A DNA stretch of 12,046 bases. Source: Neolentinus lepideus HHB14362 ss-1 (lineage: Eukaryota > Basidiomycota > Agaricomycetes > Gloeophyllales > Gloeophyllaceae). The DNA lies in contig KV425576.1 of the NCBI GenBank assembly GCA_001632425.1, forward strand, positions 384,683 to 396,728, written 5' to 3'. Under the pieces are notes generated by a model. The model was not told the origin of the DNA and searched no databases. It saw nothing but the letters and a program-made list of their open reading frames with translations. The position numbers and the translations under genes are program-made. This document shows positions 1 through 9,119 of the stretch, one piece after another (positions within the stretch are counted from its first letter, which is position 1; every line of letters begins with the position of its first letter).

Positions 1-328
1 TATTTTTAGTACTGGAGGGTTCCCAAATGGGTCCAGGAATATATTCTGATTTATTCCGATTTTTCCACATTTTCCCGGGCCAGAACCAAGGTCCTAGGCT
101 ATTATCACCAATATAGCAGCCTTTTTCCCACACTTGACATCCCAACCCGATTGAGATCTTGATGCCTAGGTGCCAGGCAGTCCAATTCAAACCCAGCCCG
201 GGTTCCGGGGCAATGTATGGTGCAGCCTGGGGCATTAATACATTATGCTTAAAACATTACTGGGTATTGCATAAGGGTTTGTTAAAATATTAGACATGTA
301 ATACATTAATACTGCAGCATTAGGTGGT
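1..328 (-). repeat. Left arm of the long inverted repeat bracketing the window
   Basis: Positions 68-328, read on the minus strand, match 11786-12046 on the plus strand without gaps, with 8 mismatches in 261 bases by manual alignment. Several mismatches are C/T or G/A changes at CpG. The right copy runs off the window, so the true repeat may be longer; 1-67 is probably part of the same element but cannot be tested here. The inner edge is sharp: Gypsy coding sequence reads up to about 329 and then stops matching the Gag family. The arm contains two copies of the 10-mer TAATGTATTA-like motif and a GC-rich patch around 198-210 (cagcccgggttccgggg). No coding sequence is evident. It could be a solo LTR, the end of a DNA transposon or another dispersed repeat; I cannot assign a class. 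Confidence 0.85.
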
Positions 329-1019
329 CGCAGTACTTGTTTCTGACTTCTGGAGAGATCACGAGGAGTTCCTGGGAGGTGAGCGACACGTAGGGTGTGG
401 ATAGCGACCGCTGAAAGACATTCTCCGAGATGACTGGATCGTAAACTGGGGCTTGCACATGATACGCCAGCTCCTTAGAGCGCGCTTGCTCTGCTTCCAC
501 TATTTTCTCCTGTGACATATCGAAATGGACGGTTTTGGGTGCAGGTCGACAAGGGCGATTGATGTCGCAAGCTTGGGCATACAGATGGATGGGTGCGTTC
601 GGCATGTGAGGCGGCAGATCATGCAGTTTGCTGGGCATCAAGGGTCCTGGTGCGGGCATGATTGTTTTCTCAGGTACCGCTGGTGCAGAGGGAGTCACGT
701 TGATAGGTAGCGCGGGCGGCTTGCCTTTGTCTGGGTGAGGTGGGACCTGTAAACCGTTGAAGGTCGGGCACTTTCTGAGAGCGAATAGCTCCTTCTCTAG
801 CAATTTGATGCGCTCGTTGACGTCCAATTGGAATATGTCACGAGGGGCGCCGACTGTCTTGACATCCTCGTAGATCATCTGCTCAATGATGTTTGCTGCC
901 ACTTGACTTGGGTTGCACCTATGCCACTCCATAATCCTTTCATGCATATTCGCACCCGGGAGATTCTGTGGTACCATTATTCCCGATGGTAGCACCACCT
1001 TTTCTTCTATGTTCCTCAT
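329..1019 (-). pseudogene. Gypsy Gag C-terminal / pre-protease linker region, truncated
   Basis: This segment is in the same reading frame as the gag ORF upstream and is separated from it only by two TGA codons (1032-1034 and 1023-1025), so it was probably once one protein with it. It begins M-R-N-I-E-E-K-V-V-L-P-S-G, a motif I associate with basidiomycete Gypsy Gag after the zinc knuckle. It then has a predicted helical stretch, a proline-rich linker (about residues 90-165) and near the end an S-P-E-V-R-N motif that normally lies just before the aspartic protease. The open frame runs on to a TAA at 306-308, but the last six or so residues are encoded by the inverted repeat and are not native. 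No protease active site is present. The ATG at 1017-1019 is a real ATG but is probably an internal methionine rather than a start. Confidence 0.7.
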
Positions 1020-1031
1020 TACTCATCCTGC

Positions 1032-2280
1032 TCACTGGTCATCATCAACCTTGGGGCAGTGCCATATGGAGTGATCATTTGCACTGCAATAGTGGCACTG
1101 GTAGGGTGCTGTAGGCATTACGCATGCTGGTGTGTTACCCGCGACCATTGTGCTTCCCTGCGCCATTGCCGCTAACATAGGTGCAAGCGACTGGGAGACC
1201 GCCTTCATAATGATGTCAACTAGCGATGTATACTCCTCTACCTTGACCTTTCCTTCAGGGGTCTCTGCCTTCACTTCCATTATTGTGGTAGCGGGCATCC
1301 CAGCAAGAAAGAATGATGCAGCCTCGAATACTGAAGCAACACTATAAGGAGTATCCGCCACTTGCTCTGGGTTCTTAATCTGGAGGTGCATGTATACCTT
1401 GGTCCACAAATCCTGGCTGAAGGTGCACTGAGAGGTGCGGTTCTGCTCGCGCTCCGAGATAAGGTCTCTGCGACAGAAGAAGCATGTGATGAGGAGGAAC
1501 TCATGATAGAATGTTGAAAGGTCTGCTAAGTTGTGGATACTGATGCATACGTGCTCCCCAACCAGTCTATCCATGTCACCCATGGAATAGTGCTGGTCTT
1601 TGTGCACCGCTGGGTATAGCATCTTGAGCACTGTGACGAACTCCTCATATGTCTTGGCTGTGTCCTCATATTCCGGCAACCCTTTCCACATCTCCTCTTT
1701 ATGCATTGGCACATATTTGATGGTGGCGTGCTTCTTGTTTGCTTCATTCGTGATGAGGGTGGGGTGTGCTTTGAAGAGATCCTCTAGATCCTCCAAGTAG
1801 CATAGTAGTGATCGTGGGTTTTCGGGATCAAATACAGGCGCTGCCTTGTCACAACGCAATGGGAGAGCTTTAACATCAGCCATTGTGTTTATCTCGGGGA
1901 TGGGTTCTGGAGTGGAAGGTGGAAGGACTGGTTCTTCATTGATAGGGGAGATGGGTGGAGGTGAAGTGGTTTGTGAAGGAGGTGCAGATAGTGCAGCTAT
2001 GCGAGCTGATCGGCGCCTTGGAAATAGCAAAGCCAGGGGTACCTCCTCAGAGGATTCGAGTCGCTGTGAGGTATGTCAGATGGTGTTTGGGCAAAATGAC
2101 CCAGGTAGAGACGATTGGCGATAGCTACTGCTGCATCGTAAACTTCTTTGATTGCTTCGCTATTGATACGCTCCCTTTCGACAAGGTCTAGGAAATGTTC
2201 TTGGTGCTGTTCGAGCTCTCTAGCGAGATTGCTATCGTCTTGATTGTGCTCCGACGTCTTGTGAAATCCCCCCTCGCGGT
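1032..2280 (-). pseudogene. gag: Gypsy Gag (capsid/nucleocapsid), frameshifted near its N-terminus
   Basis: The uninterrupted frame 2030 to 1032 encodes about 332 residues with a basic N-terminus (R-R-R-S-A-R), a proline-rich stretch, a helical capsid-like core and a nucleocapsid knuckle C312-X2-C315-X4-H320-X4-C325 near the end. The codon at 2030-2028 is TTG, not ATG, so this is not a true start. Upstream, the next frame reads a convincing charged helical segment from about 2280 to 2055 (L-A-R-E-L-E-Q-H-Q-E and onward), without stops. The simplest reading is one gag with a single-base frameshift near 2050. No ATG could be assigned with confidence. The frame ends at TGA 1032-1034, and a second TGA follows three codons later before coding resumes. 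Gag would form the particle and bind the RNA, but this copy is dead. Confidence 0.72.
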
Positions 2281-2461
2281 GGACTCCAAAATGATATGCA
2301 CAGACACACGATGAAACCCACGGAAATGAGACCTAAAGAGTAGACACAACCACAAAGCAAACACCAATGCCCTTGGTGTCAGATGGCTGCGAGGCCCGGG
2401 GTAATGAAGGGTAATATAGTTTGGAGGGGATGGGTGTTGGTGAGACGTATAGTTGGGGCTA

Positions 2462-2479
2462 AAGGGAGGTTGGCGCCAA
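2462..2479 (-). other. Probable primer-binding site of the Gypsy element
   Basis: On the minus strand the sequence is TGGCGCCAACCTCCCTTT. It begins with TGG, the complement of the CCA end of a tRNA, and TGGCGCC is a common PBS start in LTR elements. It lies between the LTR-like region (2482-3038) and gag, which is the expected position. The LTR would end one to a few bases upstream (minus-strand ...GTAGTGACT). I cannot name the tRNA from the sequence. Confidence 0.55.
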
Positions 2480-2481
2480 GT

Positions 2482-3038
2482 CACTACTCGGCGGCAGTCC
2501 GAGGGTAGAAGGCGACGCTATGTGCTAGGTAGCGCTATGTGCATGGCACTGTGTAGGTGCTATACGAGACTCCTGCTCGGTGCTGTATGGTCTTTGGTGC
2601 TCTATAGGGGAGCACTACTTGTAGTCGCTACCTCTAACTTGGACGTATATAGACTCTCATTAATATGACGATACAGCGCACGAGGCTGTCTAACAGAGAG
2701 ACTTGTGAGGGGTTGCTTATGATCAGCGATGCTACGCTGGTATACTCTGTCACTATCTCTGGGTGATGTCGGAGGTATGCAAGAGTACCTAAACGTGAGT
2801 TGCAAGATGGACTTAAACGGAACTCTGACGCGAGACTGAAATCTGAAGTGTGTGGAGAAGATGACTTTCTGTACAAACAATAGAGTAATGTCGTAAATAC
2901 AAGAGAGCAACTGCTCTATGTCCGATTCTATCTACCTACTACCGCGAGTTGTACCTCTGCTCAGCCTCACATCCATACAACTTGTACTGCCTTGCTCCTA
3001 ATCCACATGTGATCCTCGACCAGTACCCCTTGCAACCA
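2482..3038 (-). repeat. Probable 5' LTR of the Gypsy element
   Basis: This stretch lies directly upstream (minus strand) of the PBS and has no convincing protein. On the minus strand it could start at TGGTTGCAAGGGG (3038) and contains GGTCGAGGATCACATGTG, a type of sequence I associate with basidiomycete Gypsy LTR starts. A TATA-like CTATATAC lies at 2652-2645, about 170 bases before the PBS. With no second copy in the window, the ends cannot be proven and the 5' end is only a guess. Small open frames here look like chance. Confidence 0.5.
2645..2652 (-). promoter_or_regulatory. TATA-like box in the Gypsy 5' LTR
   Basis: The minus strand reads CTATATAC. Its place inside the probable LTR, about 165-175 bases upstream of the PBS, suits a U3 promoter with R and U5 downstream. 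This is a short motif and could be chance. Confidence 0.3.
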
Positions 3039-3601
3039 AGTCTAGCACGTGCGCCGCTCCACGGTCAGGAGCCAGTCGGGTGCATCGTGACTTTGCATTA
3101 GAGTGCACCTACTTGATGATCTGGTGGCGGGCTATGCTGCTGATGCTGGCGCAATCCTGCTGAAAGAGGGATAAAGGGCGGGGCCGCTTTATGGTGTAGC
3201 GGTGTCATGATAGCCGCAGTCACACCATGTGTCAATGCACACTGCACGCATAAGGAAAGTTGCACCAATAGAACTAGCACTGATCTGATGCAATGGCGGG
3301 CTGTACGCCATATGGAAAGGTGCCCTGAGACACCACCTTGGTTCGGACTGCAGTAACAGCATCAGGTGATACATGCCGAGATGCTGATGACTCGACTGAA
3401 TGACATTCGGCTGACCGGGCTACCAAGGAGCCATCCTAAGTGCGCCAAGGAGCCGAGAGCCTTGTCGCTGGGGCATAGGGTTGCTAGTGCGCAGAGTATC
3501 AACAGTGCGCTATTGAGTCGCTAAGTCACCATTCCCACGAAGCATGCGGAATCACCCTAAATTGCATTTTCTGGGGTCAGAAGCCAATGGGGCCTATCAG
3601 C
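3039..3601 (+). other. Unassigned region between the Gypsy and copia-1 fragments
   Basis: About 560 bases with no recognisable protein, RNA gene or repeat partner in the window. Short open frames on the minus strand (around 3098-3374) have no family features and are probably chance. An ATG at 3544 opens a frame that runs into copia-1, but its first 20 or so residues have no counterpart in copia-2, whose similarity starts at 3602. The 3544 start is thus a fusion by chance at a breakpoint. Confidence 0.5.
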
Positions 3602-4377
3602 GCTTCAGTATGGCTGACTGTAACTCTGTTTCAATGCCTATGGACCCTGGCTCTAAGCTTAGTGTGACCATGGCTCCTCAGACTAAGGCTGAGTTTGATG
3701 AGATGCGCTCTGTGCCCTATATCAATGCAGTTGGTGCTCTGGCTTATCTTGCTGTTGCTACGCTTCCAGACATCGCTTACAGCATTGGAGTTCTGGTGCG
3801 CTTCAGCAAGAACCCTGGCAAGTGCCACTGGAAGGCTGTTAAGCACCTGTTTCGCTATCTCAAGGGGACTATGGACTACAAGCTGAAGTACTCTCCCTCA
3901 ACATTGTCTGCACTGTTCACCACCTTCACTGATGCTGATCATGCTGGGAACCCAGACAATGGTCGCTCTACCAGTGGTTATGTTGTCAAGATGGGTTCTG
4001 GTGCTATCTCTTGGTCTAGTTGCCTCCAGTCTATCGTTACCCTCTTGACTACTGAGGCTGAGTATGTTGCCACTGTTTCTGCAGCTCAGGAGATTCTCTG
4101 GTTGCAAAACTTCTTGACTGAACTTGGCTATTCTCTCTCTGGGCCATCTATGCTTTACATCGACAACCAATCTGCTTTAGCTGTTGTGAAGAATCCCGAG
4201 CATCATGGGTGCATGAAGCACTTGGATTTGCAGTTTTACTGGCTGCAGGATGAGGTTGCGAGGGGCAGGATTGGGTTGGTGCATCTTAGGACAGATGAGA
4301 TGCCAGCTGATTGTGGGACAAAAGCATTGGCTAAGGGGAAGGTGGACATCATGGTTGGTCTTTTGGGGTTGGCCTGA
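3602..4377 (+). pseudogene. copia-1: RT C-terminal tail and RNase H, 5'-truncated
   Basis: This encodes the last 258 or so residues of a Ty1/Copia Pol. Similarity to copia-2 begins abruptly at 3602 and runs to the stop at 4375-4377. The RNase H acidic residues are visible: T-D-A-D-H-A-G (D130 of the open frame from 3544), T-E-A-E-Y (E171), Y-I-D-N-Q-S-A (D207) and P-A-D-C-G-T-K (D256). By eye about 38 residues differ from copia-2 over this span, roughly 85 percent identity, so the two are separate insertions of one family. Gag, protease, integrase and the RT catalytic motifs are missing. The frame itself has no stop, but the fragment cannot act as an element. It lies tail-to-tail with copia-2. 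Confidence 0.9.
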
Positions 4378-4396
4378 TTGGCAGAGGTGCCATGTC

Positions 4397-4426
4397 AGGG
4401 GGGAGTTTCAGCATGAGTGCCTATCC
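4397..4426 (+). repeat. copia-1 polypurine tract and first bases of its 3' LTR
   Basis: AGGGGGGAG at 4397-4405 is the plus-strand primer tract, matching the one next to the copia-2 3' LTR. It is followed by TTTCAGCATGAGTGCCTAT, which resembles the LTR starts of the family (TGTTGGCATTAGTGCCTAT at 4668 and TGTCAGCATTAGTGCCTAT at 10020, both minus strand). After about 19-21 bases the LTR breaks off and the copia-2 LTR begins in the opposite direction. Confidence 0.75.
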
Positions 4427-4668
4427 TATCAAGCTGGAAGCCTGTAGGTCTCACAATGCACATCAGGAAGCCTGAGTCAAGCTCTATAAGTTGGATGAAG
4501 AAGAGCTTGACTCTGCACGCATTTTAGGGAGTAATGTGGCATGGGAAAACCATGAGAAGAATAAGGAAACATCAAAATGAAAACAGGACACAACAGGTCC
4601 AAGTCAAAGAAGGACAGAGAAAGACATACTAGGGTGTCTTGATGTCCGAATAGGCACTAATGCCAACA
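4427..4668 (-). repeat. copia-2 3' LTR
   Basis: A 242-base LTR. On the minus strand it starts TGTTGGCATTAGTGCC directly after the polypurine tract and ends ...CCAGCTTGATA. The end is fixed by comparison with the 5' copy, where the PBS begins at this point. It lacks a canonical CA end. It contains a 12-bp perfect hairpin stem (4474-4485 with 4502-4513) that is kept in the other LTR. Confidence 0.85.
4474..4513. repeat. Hairpin inside the copia-2 3' LTR
   Basis: GAGTCAAGCTCT (4474-4485) and AGAGCTTGACTC (4502-4513) are perfect inverted repeats with a 16-base loop. The same stem is found in the 5' LTR at 9826-9837 and 9854-9865, although the LTRs are about 10 percent diverged. It could act in RNA 3'-end formation, packaging or strand transfer; which is unknown. 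Confidence 0.7.
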
Positions 4669-4676
4669 CTCCCCCC
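4669..4676 (-). other. copia-2 polypurine tract
   Basis: The minus strand reads GGGGGGAG immediately before the 3' LTR start TGTTGG. This is the expected place for the primer of plus-strand DNA synthesis. Confidence 0.75.
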
Positions 4677-4697
4677 TGACAAGGCACCTCTGCAAAG

Positions 4698-5822
4698 TCA
4701 AACCAAACCCAAAAGATGAACCATGGTCTCCACCTTCCCTTTAGCCAATGCTTTCATCATACAATCAGCTGGCATCTCATCTGTCCTAAGATGTGCCAAC
4801 CCAATCCTGCCCCTCGCAACCTCATCCCACAGCCAGGAAAACTGCAAATCCAAGTGCTTCATGTGCCCATGATGCTCAGGATTCTTTGAAACAGCTAAAG
4901 CAGATTGGTTGTCAATGTAAAGCATAGATGGCCCAGAGAGAGAATAACCAAGCTCAGTTAAGAAGTTGTGCAACCAGAGAATCTCCTGAGCTGCAGAAAC
5001 AGCAGCAACATACTCCGCCTCAGTAGGCGAGAGGGTAACAATAGACTGGAGGCGACTAGACCAAGAGATAGCACCAGAACCCATCTTGACAACATAACTG
5101 CTCATAGAGCGACCATTGTCTGGGTTCCCAGCATGGTCAGCATCAGTGAAGGTGGTGAACAGCACAGTTGACAATGAGGGAGAGTAGGTCAGCTTGTAGT
5201 CAATAGTACCCTTCAGATAGTGAAACAGGTGCTTAACAGCCTTCCAGTGACGCTTGCCAGGGTTCTTGTTGAAACACGCCAGGACTCCAATGCTGTAAGC
5301 AATGTCTGGATGCGTAGCAACAGTGAGATAAGTGAGGGCACCAACCACATTGATATACAGCACAGAGCGCATCTCATCAAACTCAGCCTTAGTCTGAGGA
5401 GCCATAATTGCACTAAGCTTAGAGCCAGGGTCCATAGGTGTCGAGACAGAGTTGCAGTCAGCCATACTGAAGCACGACAAGATGTTGAGAATGTACTGTT
5501 GTTGAGAGATAGTCAGAGTCTGAGAGGAGCAATCACGCTTGATTTCAATGCCTAGCAGCCAGGAGGTAGGACCTAAGTCACACAGCTTGAAATGCTGCCT
5601 CAAGTCATCCTTGACCTTCTGAATCGCAGCAGAGGACTTGCTCGCAATAGTCATGTCATCGATGAAGACAGGGATGATAATATGCACATCATCCTGTGCA
5701 TAGACCCAGACACTGTGCTCACAAGTCAAACATGAAAAGCCTAGCTTCTCAGTCAACACCTCATTCAGCTTCTCATGCCAACACCTCCCAGCCTGCTTAA
5801 GGCCATAAAGTGACTTCTGTAG
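4698..5822 (-). pseudogene. copia-2 Pol: RT C-terminal half and RNase H
   Basis: This is the last part of the polyprotein, following the TGA at 5823-5825. It starts L-Q-K-S-L-Y-G-L-K-Q-A, a standard Copia RT motif, and includes the RT active site F-I-D-D-M (Asp codons near 5655-5660), then the linker and RNase H with T-D-A-D-H-A-G, T-E-A-E-Y, I-D-N-Q-S-A and P-A-D-C. Counted from the GTG at 5759-5757 these acidic residues are D34/D35, D206, E247, D283 and D332. The usual T-K-A-L after the last Asp is M-K-A-L here. The frame is open from 5822 to the stop at 4698-4700. It probably belonged to a single gag-pol ORF beginning at 9119. The enzyme would copy the element RNA into DNA and remove the RNA strand. 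Confidence 0.9.
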
Positions 5823-6590
5823 TCACCAAACCCACTCTGGTCCCTTCTGCTCAAATCCCTCAAGTTGATGCATATAAACATCCTCCTCCAATGTCCCATT
5901 GAGATACGCAGCTGAGATATCAACGCTCTCAAGCTCCAGGTCCTCTAAAGCAGCTAAGGCAAGAATGGCACACAGAGAGGCCCACTTAGGTGTTGGAGCA
6001 AAAGTCTCATTGTAATCGAAACCAGGGTGCTGTGAGAAGCCCTTTGCGACCAAGTGACCCTTGTAGCACTCAATAGAACCATCCACATTGCACTTCACCT
6101 TGAAGACCCAGCGACTCCCAATGGCCTTGTGACCTGGAGGACACTCAACCAGCTCAAACGTCCCATTCTCGACAAGAGACTGGATTTCATCCTGAGCAGC
6201 CTTCAACCATTGCTGGTGCTCCTCCTCTGGATGCTGCATCACCTCACAGAATGTATGAGGCTCACTGGTATGCTCCTCGCCCTTGAATGCAGTCTGGACA
6301 ACAGACTCAAAGGTGTAGTCCAGAGCATCCTCCCAAGACCAATACTCGATAGTCTGACCAGCAAAGACAAAGTCCATACCAGCCAACATAGCACTAGCCA
6401 GATCACCCTCATCCTTCACATACCCTGGTCCGATATTGAGCTCATCCTCTTCCACATCATCGTCTGGAGGATGGAACTCATTGGGAGGGGCTGGAGAGGG
6501 TGTAGGCAGTTCGAGTGGGTCAGGAGAGTCAGAGGTGCGAGATGGAGCAGCAGGAGACACTCTAGCACCAGGGGGAGTCAGATTTCTACA
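5823..6590 (-). pseudogene. copia-2 Pol: linker and RT N-terminal half
   Basis: The segment is bounded by in-frame TGA codons at 6591-6593 and 5823-5825. It opens with a proline/serine-rich and acidic linker, then the RVT_2 domain: W-L-K-A-A-Q-D-E-I, G-S-R-W-V-F-K-V-K, H-L-V-A-K-G-F-S-Q and Y-N-E-T-F-A-P. The first catalytic Asp of RT lies in E-S-V-D-I-S-A-A-Y-L-N-G (near 5920). The terminal TGA falls where Copia RTs often have Arg before L-Q-K-S-L-Y-G, so a CGA to TGA change is likely. The frame continues unchanged through the stop. Confidence 0.88.
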
Positions 6591-7001
6591 TCACAGTGCA
6601 GTCTCATTAAGAGAGCCCTGTTGGCGCGTTGAGCAAGTGGAGCGTTGAGGAGGTGGATTGACTGGAGGTTTGACATTTGGTGGGGGTCCAGGAGGTGGAA
6701 TAGGCTCTGGGGATGGAGGCGTAGTGATAGCTGGAGGTGGATGGGGTGGAGCATCATCGTCATCATCTCCCCCCTGATCTGGTACATTCAAAGGAAGCTC
6801 ATCATCTTCCCCCTCATCCGGGACATCAACAGAGCTAAGAGGATCGCTAAAGGGGTTGATGTTGCAAGCATTACCAGGAATGCAGCATTCATCAAAGACA
6901 GCATTAGAAGTATTGAAGAACTTGCACTCTGCAGGATCCCAGAAAGTCCAAGCATGAGTACCAGGGGCATAGCCAACAAAGATACACTTGCAAGTGTGAG
7001 G
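6591..7001 (-). pseudogene. copia-2 Pol: integrase C-terminal domain and acidic/proline-rich linker
   Basis: This follows the in-frame TAG at 7002-7004. It begins P-H-T-C-K-C-I-F-V-G-Y, the conserved motif of the Copia integrase C-terminal region, and includes W-D-P and V-F-D-E. A long low-complexity linker follows, with runs of Asp (about 6755-6765) and many prolines, as usual between integrase and RT in this family. It ends at TGA 6591-6593. The reading frame is the same on both sides, so both stops are point mutations in one ancestral ORF. Confidence 0.82.
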
Positions 7002-7447
7002 CTAAAGTGCCTTGTGCTGCTTCTTGCATATAAGGATGTAAGTGAGCAAACCAAAGACCTGGAAGTAGGAGACATCAGGTTTCTTTCCCTTCTTCCACAA
7101 GGAATAGGGAATTGCACCAGAGAGCACAGAGTGAGGGACACAGTTATGAATATGGACAAAGTAATGCACAGCATAAGTCCAGAATGACACAGGAAGCTTA
7201 GCCTCGAAGAGCATAGCAGTAACGGCAGCCTGGATAGTCTGGTTAGCATGCTCAGCAATCCTGTTCTGATATGGCTCGTCCGTCTCAGTGTGCTTGCGCA
7301 CAATACCTGCCTGATGACAGAACTCATCCCAATCCTTTCCAACATACTGCCACCCTTGTTATCCATCGAAGACTTGATCTTCAACCTGAGTTCTGTCTCC
7401 ACTTGCACCTTAAAGACTTTGAATGCAGCAAAAGTGTTGCCCTTATG
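7002..7447 (-). pseudogene. copia-2 integrase core with two compensating frameshifts
   Basis: The catalytic core (D,D-35-E type) is split. After F-T-V-A-F-L-K at about 7450 the frame shifts by one base (probable one-base insertion near 7447) and continues G-N-T-F-A-A-F-K-V-F-K to S-M-D-N-K-G-G, which carries the second catalytic Asp. Near 7349 a second shift (probable one-base loss) restores the original frame at Q-Y-V-G-K-D-W-D-E-F-C, followed by the catalytic Glu in N-R-I-A-E-H-A-N-Q-T-I and L-P-V-S-F-W-T-Y-A-V. It ends at TAG 7002-7004. About 98 bases are out of frame. Left uncorrected, translation stops at TAA 7443-7445. Confidence 0.85.
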
Positions 7448-9119
7448 GCTTAAGAAATGCAACAGTGAAGTAGTGGGTATGGGTGTCGATGAATGTGATC
7501 CAGTACCGATAGCCTTCAATTGAAGTGACAGGGAGTGGACCCTTCAAGTCAGAGACAACGAGGTCTAGTGGAGCTGAGGGATGCATAGTGTGCTGAGGGA
7601 CATCGTGATGATGTTGCTTACCAGCGATGCAAGGCTCACAGATAGGATCCGGAATGCTGCTAGAGCGAATGACCAGACCTTGCACCAGCTGCTTCTGCTT
7701 CATGCGCTGAAGGTAGTCAAGGTTGACATGGGACAAGTGACGGTGCCAAAGTGCGAAGTCCAGAGGACAAGCATCAGTGAGCGACACGCTCTGCGATGGG
7801 GGCACCAGCGTATGACCATTTAGATAGCCGGTGTTGCGATCATTGACAGATGCAGTGAAGACAAGCTTACTGTGTAAGTAGAATGATGCCAGAGCGCCCT
7901 GAATCACGCAGCAATAGCCCTTAGTCTTAGTCAGATGGTAGACAGACAGTAGATTAGATCCAAGCTGAGGAACATGAAGAATGTCGTGGAGTACAACTAC
8001 AGGTGCTGTAGACTCTCCCAGAACTGGCTCAAACATCACAGACCCCATCCCAGCAGTATAGATGATAGTATCATTTGCAAGGCACACAGGGATGATATGG
8101 GGAGAGTAGGAAGTGAACCAGTGTAGATGGGGCATCATGTGTGAAGTAGCACCTGTGTCGGTGTTCCAGTTAGCAGCTGCCAGCAACAAGAGCCAAGAAG
8201 AGTGATCTGAAGCAGAGAGAGCAACACTTGCTTTACCAGCATACTCCACAATGTTAGCAGAGGCCTCAACATCCTTGGACACCTCCTGCACATTCTGAGC
8301 CTTCTTCTTCCCTCCCCTATGCTCCTGGTGACAATCAGCAGTCTTCGCCTTCTGTGTCTTCGCAGCATTCTCCTTGAACTTGCAGCTAGCTTCGGTATGA
8401 CCCTCCCTGTCACAGAACGTGCAGCAAACACCCTGTGAGGAAGTAGAGGTAGAGCCAGCAGCCATAGCCAGAGAGGGCGAAGTATCAACACTGTGAGCGA
8501 AGCACTGGGATTCCTCATTCTGAAATGCAGATGGGAGTTTGGAGAGGTCAAGGGAGTTGAGTAGGAGTAAAGATGACACAAAGTTGTTGTATTCAGTGGG
8601 GAGAGCACGAATGAGAGCCATGGAGGTGAGGTCATTGTTGAGGGAGTCGATAGTGAAGTCCTTGGGGCGCAGTGCATGGATATCCTGCATCGCCTTGTCT
8701 GCTCTAGCCATAAGAGAAGCGAGGGACTCCCCCTCAAGTTTGCAAAGCCCCAGAAGCACGTCATAGGCATTGAAACACGTACCTGGCTTCTGCTGCATGT
8801 GAACCTCCTTCAACTTCAACCACATCTTCGCAGGATCGTTCTTAATGTCCTTCACATGCACCTTCTGTCCATCCTCAACCACCAACCAGATCTGACCACT
8901 AGCCTGACCCTTGCACTTCTCCCAGTCCCATACCTCCTTCCTCTCCTCCATCGTCAGGTTCGCAGCATCTACAGGCAGCGGAGCTGCCATAGGATCGTCA
9001 GTGATGTCCCAGAGATCAAGTGTCTTCATGTAGGCCTCCATATCATTGGCCCAGGACCCATAGTTGCACTCCCCAAAAGCTGGGAATGGACGCTTGGTGG
9101 TAGGAGTGGTTGTCAACAT
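7448..9119 (-). pseudogene. copia-2 Gag, protease and integrase N-terminal part
   Basis: The frame is open upstream to a TTG at 9221, but the first ATG is at 9119-9117, in a good context (GCCATGT, purine at -3), and is followed by a typical Copia Gag start, so I choose it. Counted from codon 9221 (ATG = residue 35): Gag (UBN2-like) about 45-250 with F-G-E-C-N-Y-G-S-W; zinc knuckle C267-X2-C270-X4-H275-X4-C280; aspartic protease D355-T-G-A-T-S; GAG-pre-integrase zinc site H493-X4-H498-X29-C528-X2-C531; first integrase Asp D558 in V-S-D-L-K-G-P. The open frame ends at TAA 7443-7445 because of the frameshift near 7447. This part encodes the particle, the polyprotein-cleaving protease and the start of integrase. 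Confidence 0.9.

Larger units (their letters stand above)
329..3038 (-). mobile_element. Truncated Ty3/Gypsy LTR retrotransposon (5' LTR, PBS, gag; pol missing)
   Basis: Read on the minus strand, the order is probable 5' LTR (about 3038 to 2482), primer-binding site (2479 to 2462), leader, then a gag-like coding region from about 2280 to 329. The Gag has a Ty3-type core and a C-terminal CX2CX4HX4C knuckle, followed by a segment that in basidiomycete Gypsy elements links Gag to the protease. Protease, reverse transcriptase, RNase H, integrase and the 3' LTR are absent, because the repeat arm at 1-328 replaces them. The element cannot move by itself: it has a frameshift near 2050, in-frame TGA codons at 1032-1034 and 1023-1025, and the pol deletion. 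The order of parts is clear; the exact LTR ends are uncertain. Confidence 0.75.

Noticed and set aside
1..328. Left repeat arm as the 3' LTR of the Gypsy element
   Set aside because: It does not resemble the probable 5' LTR at 2482-3038, and an inverted copy stands at the far end of the window without Gypsy sequence beside it.
1023..1034. Programmed readthrough or selenocysteine at the paired TGA codons in gag
   Set aside because: Two TGA codons three codons apart, in an element that also has a frameshift and has lost pol, are more simply decay. No recoding structure was recognised.
2602..2910. Minus-strand open frames within 2602-2910
   Set aside because: They lie in the probable Gypsy LTR, overlap in different frames and show no protein-family features.
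3544..3601. ATG-started N-terminus of the copia-1 open frame
   Set aside because: The first 20 or so residues have no counterpart in copia-2, whose similarity starts sharply at 3602. The ATG is a chance fusion at a truncation point.
6054..6632. Plus-strand open frames opposite copia-2 (for example 6054-6632, 6645-7187, 8676-9146)
   Set aside because: They mirror the minus-strand Pol/Gag coding sequence and low-complexity linker and have no domain features of their own.
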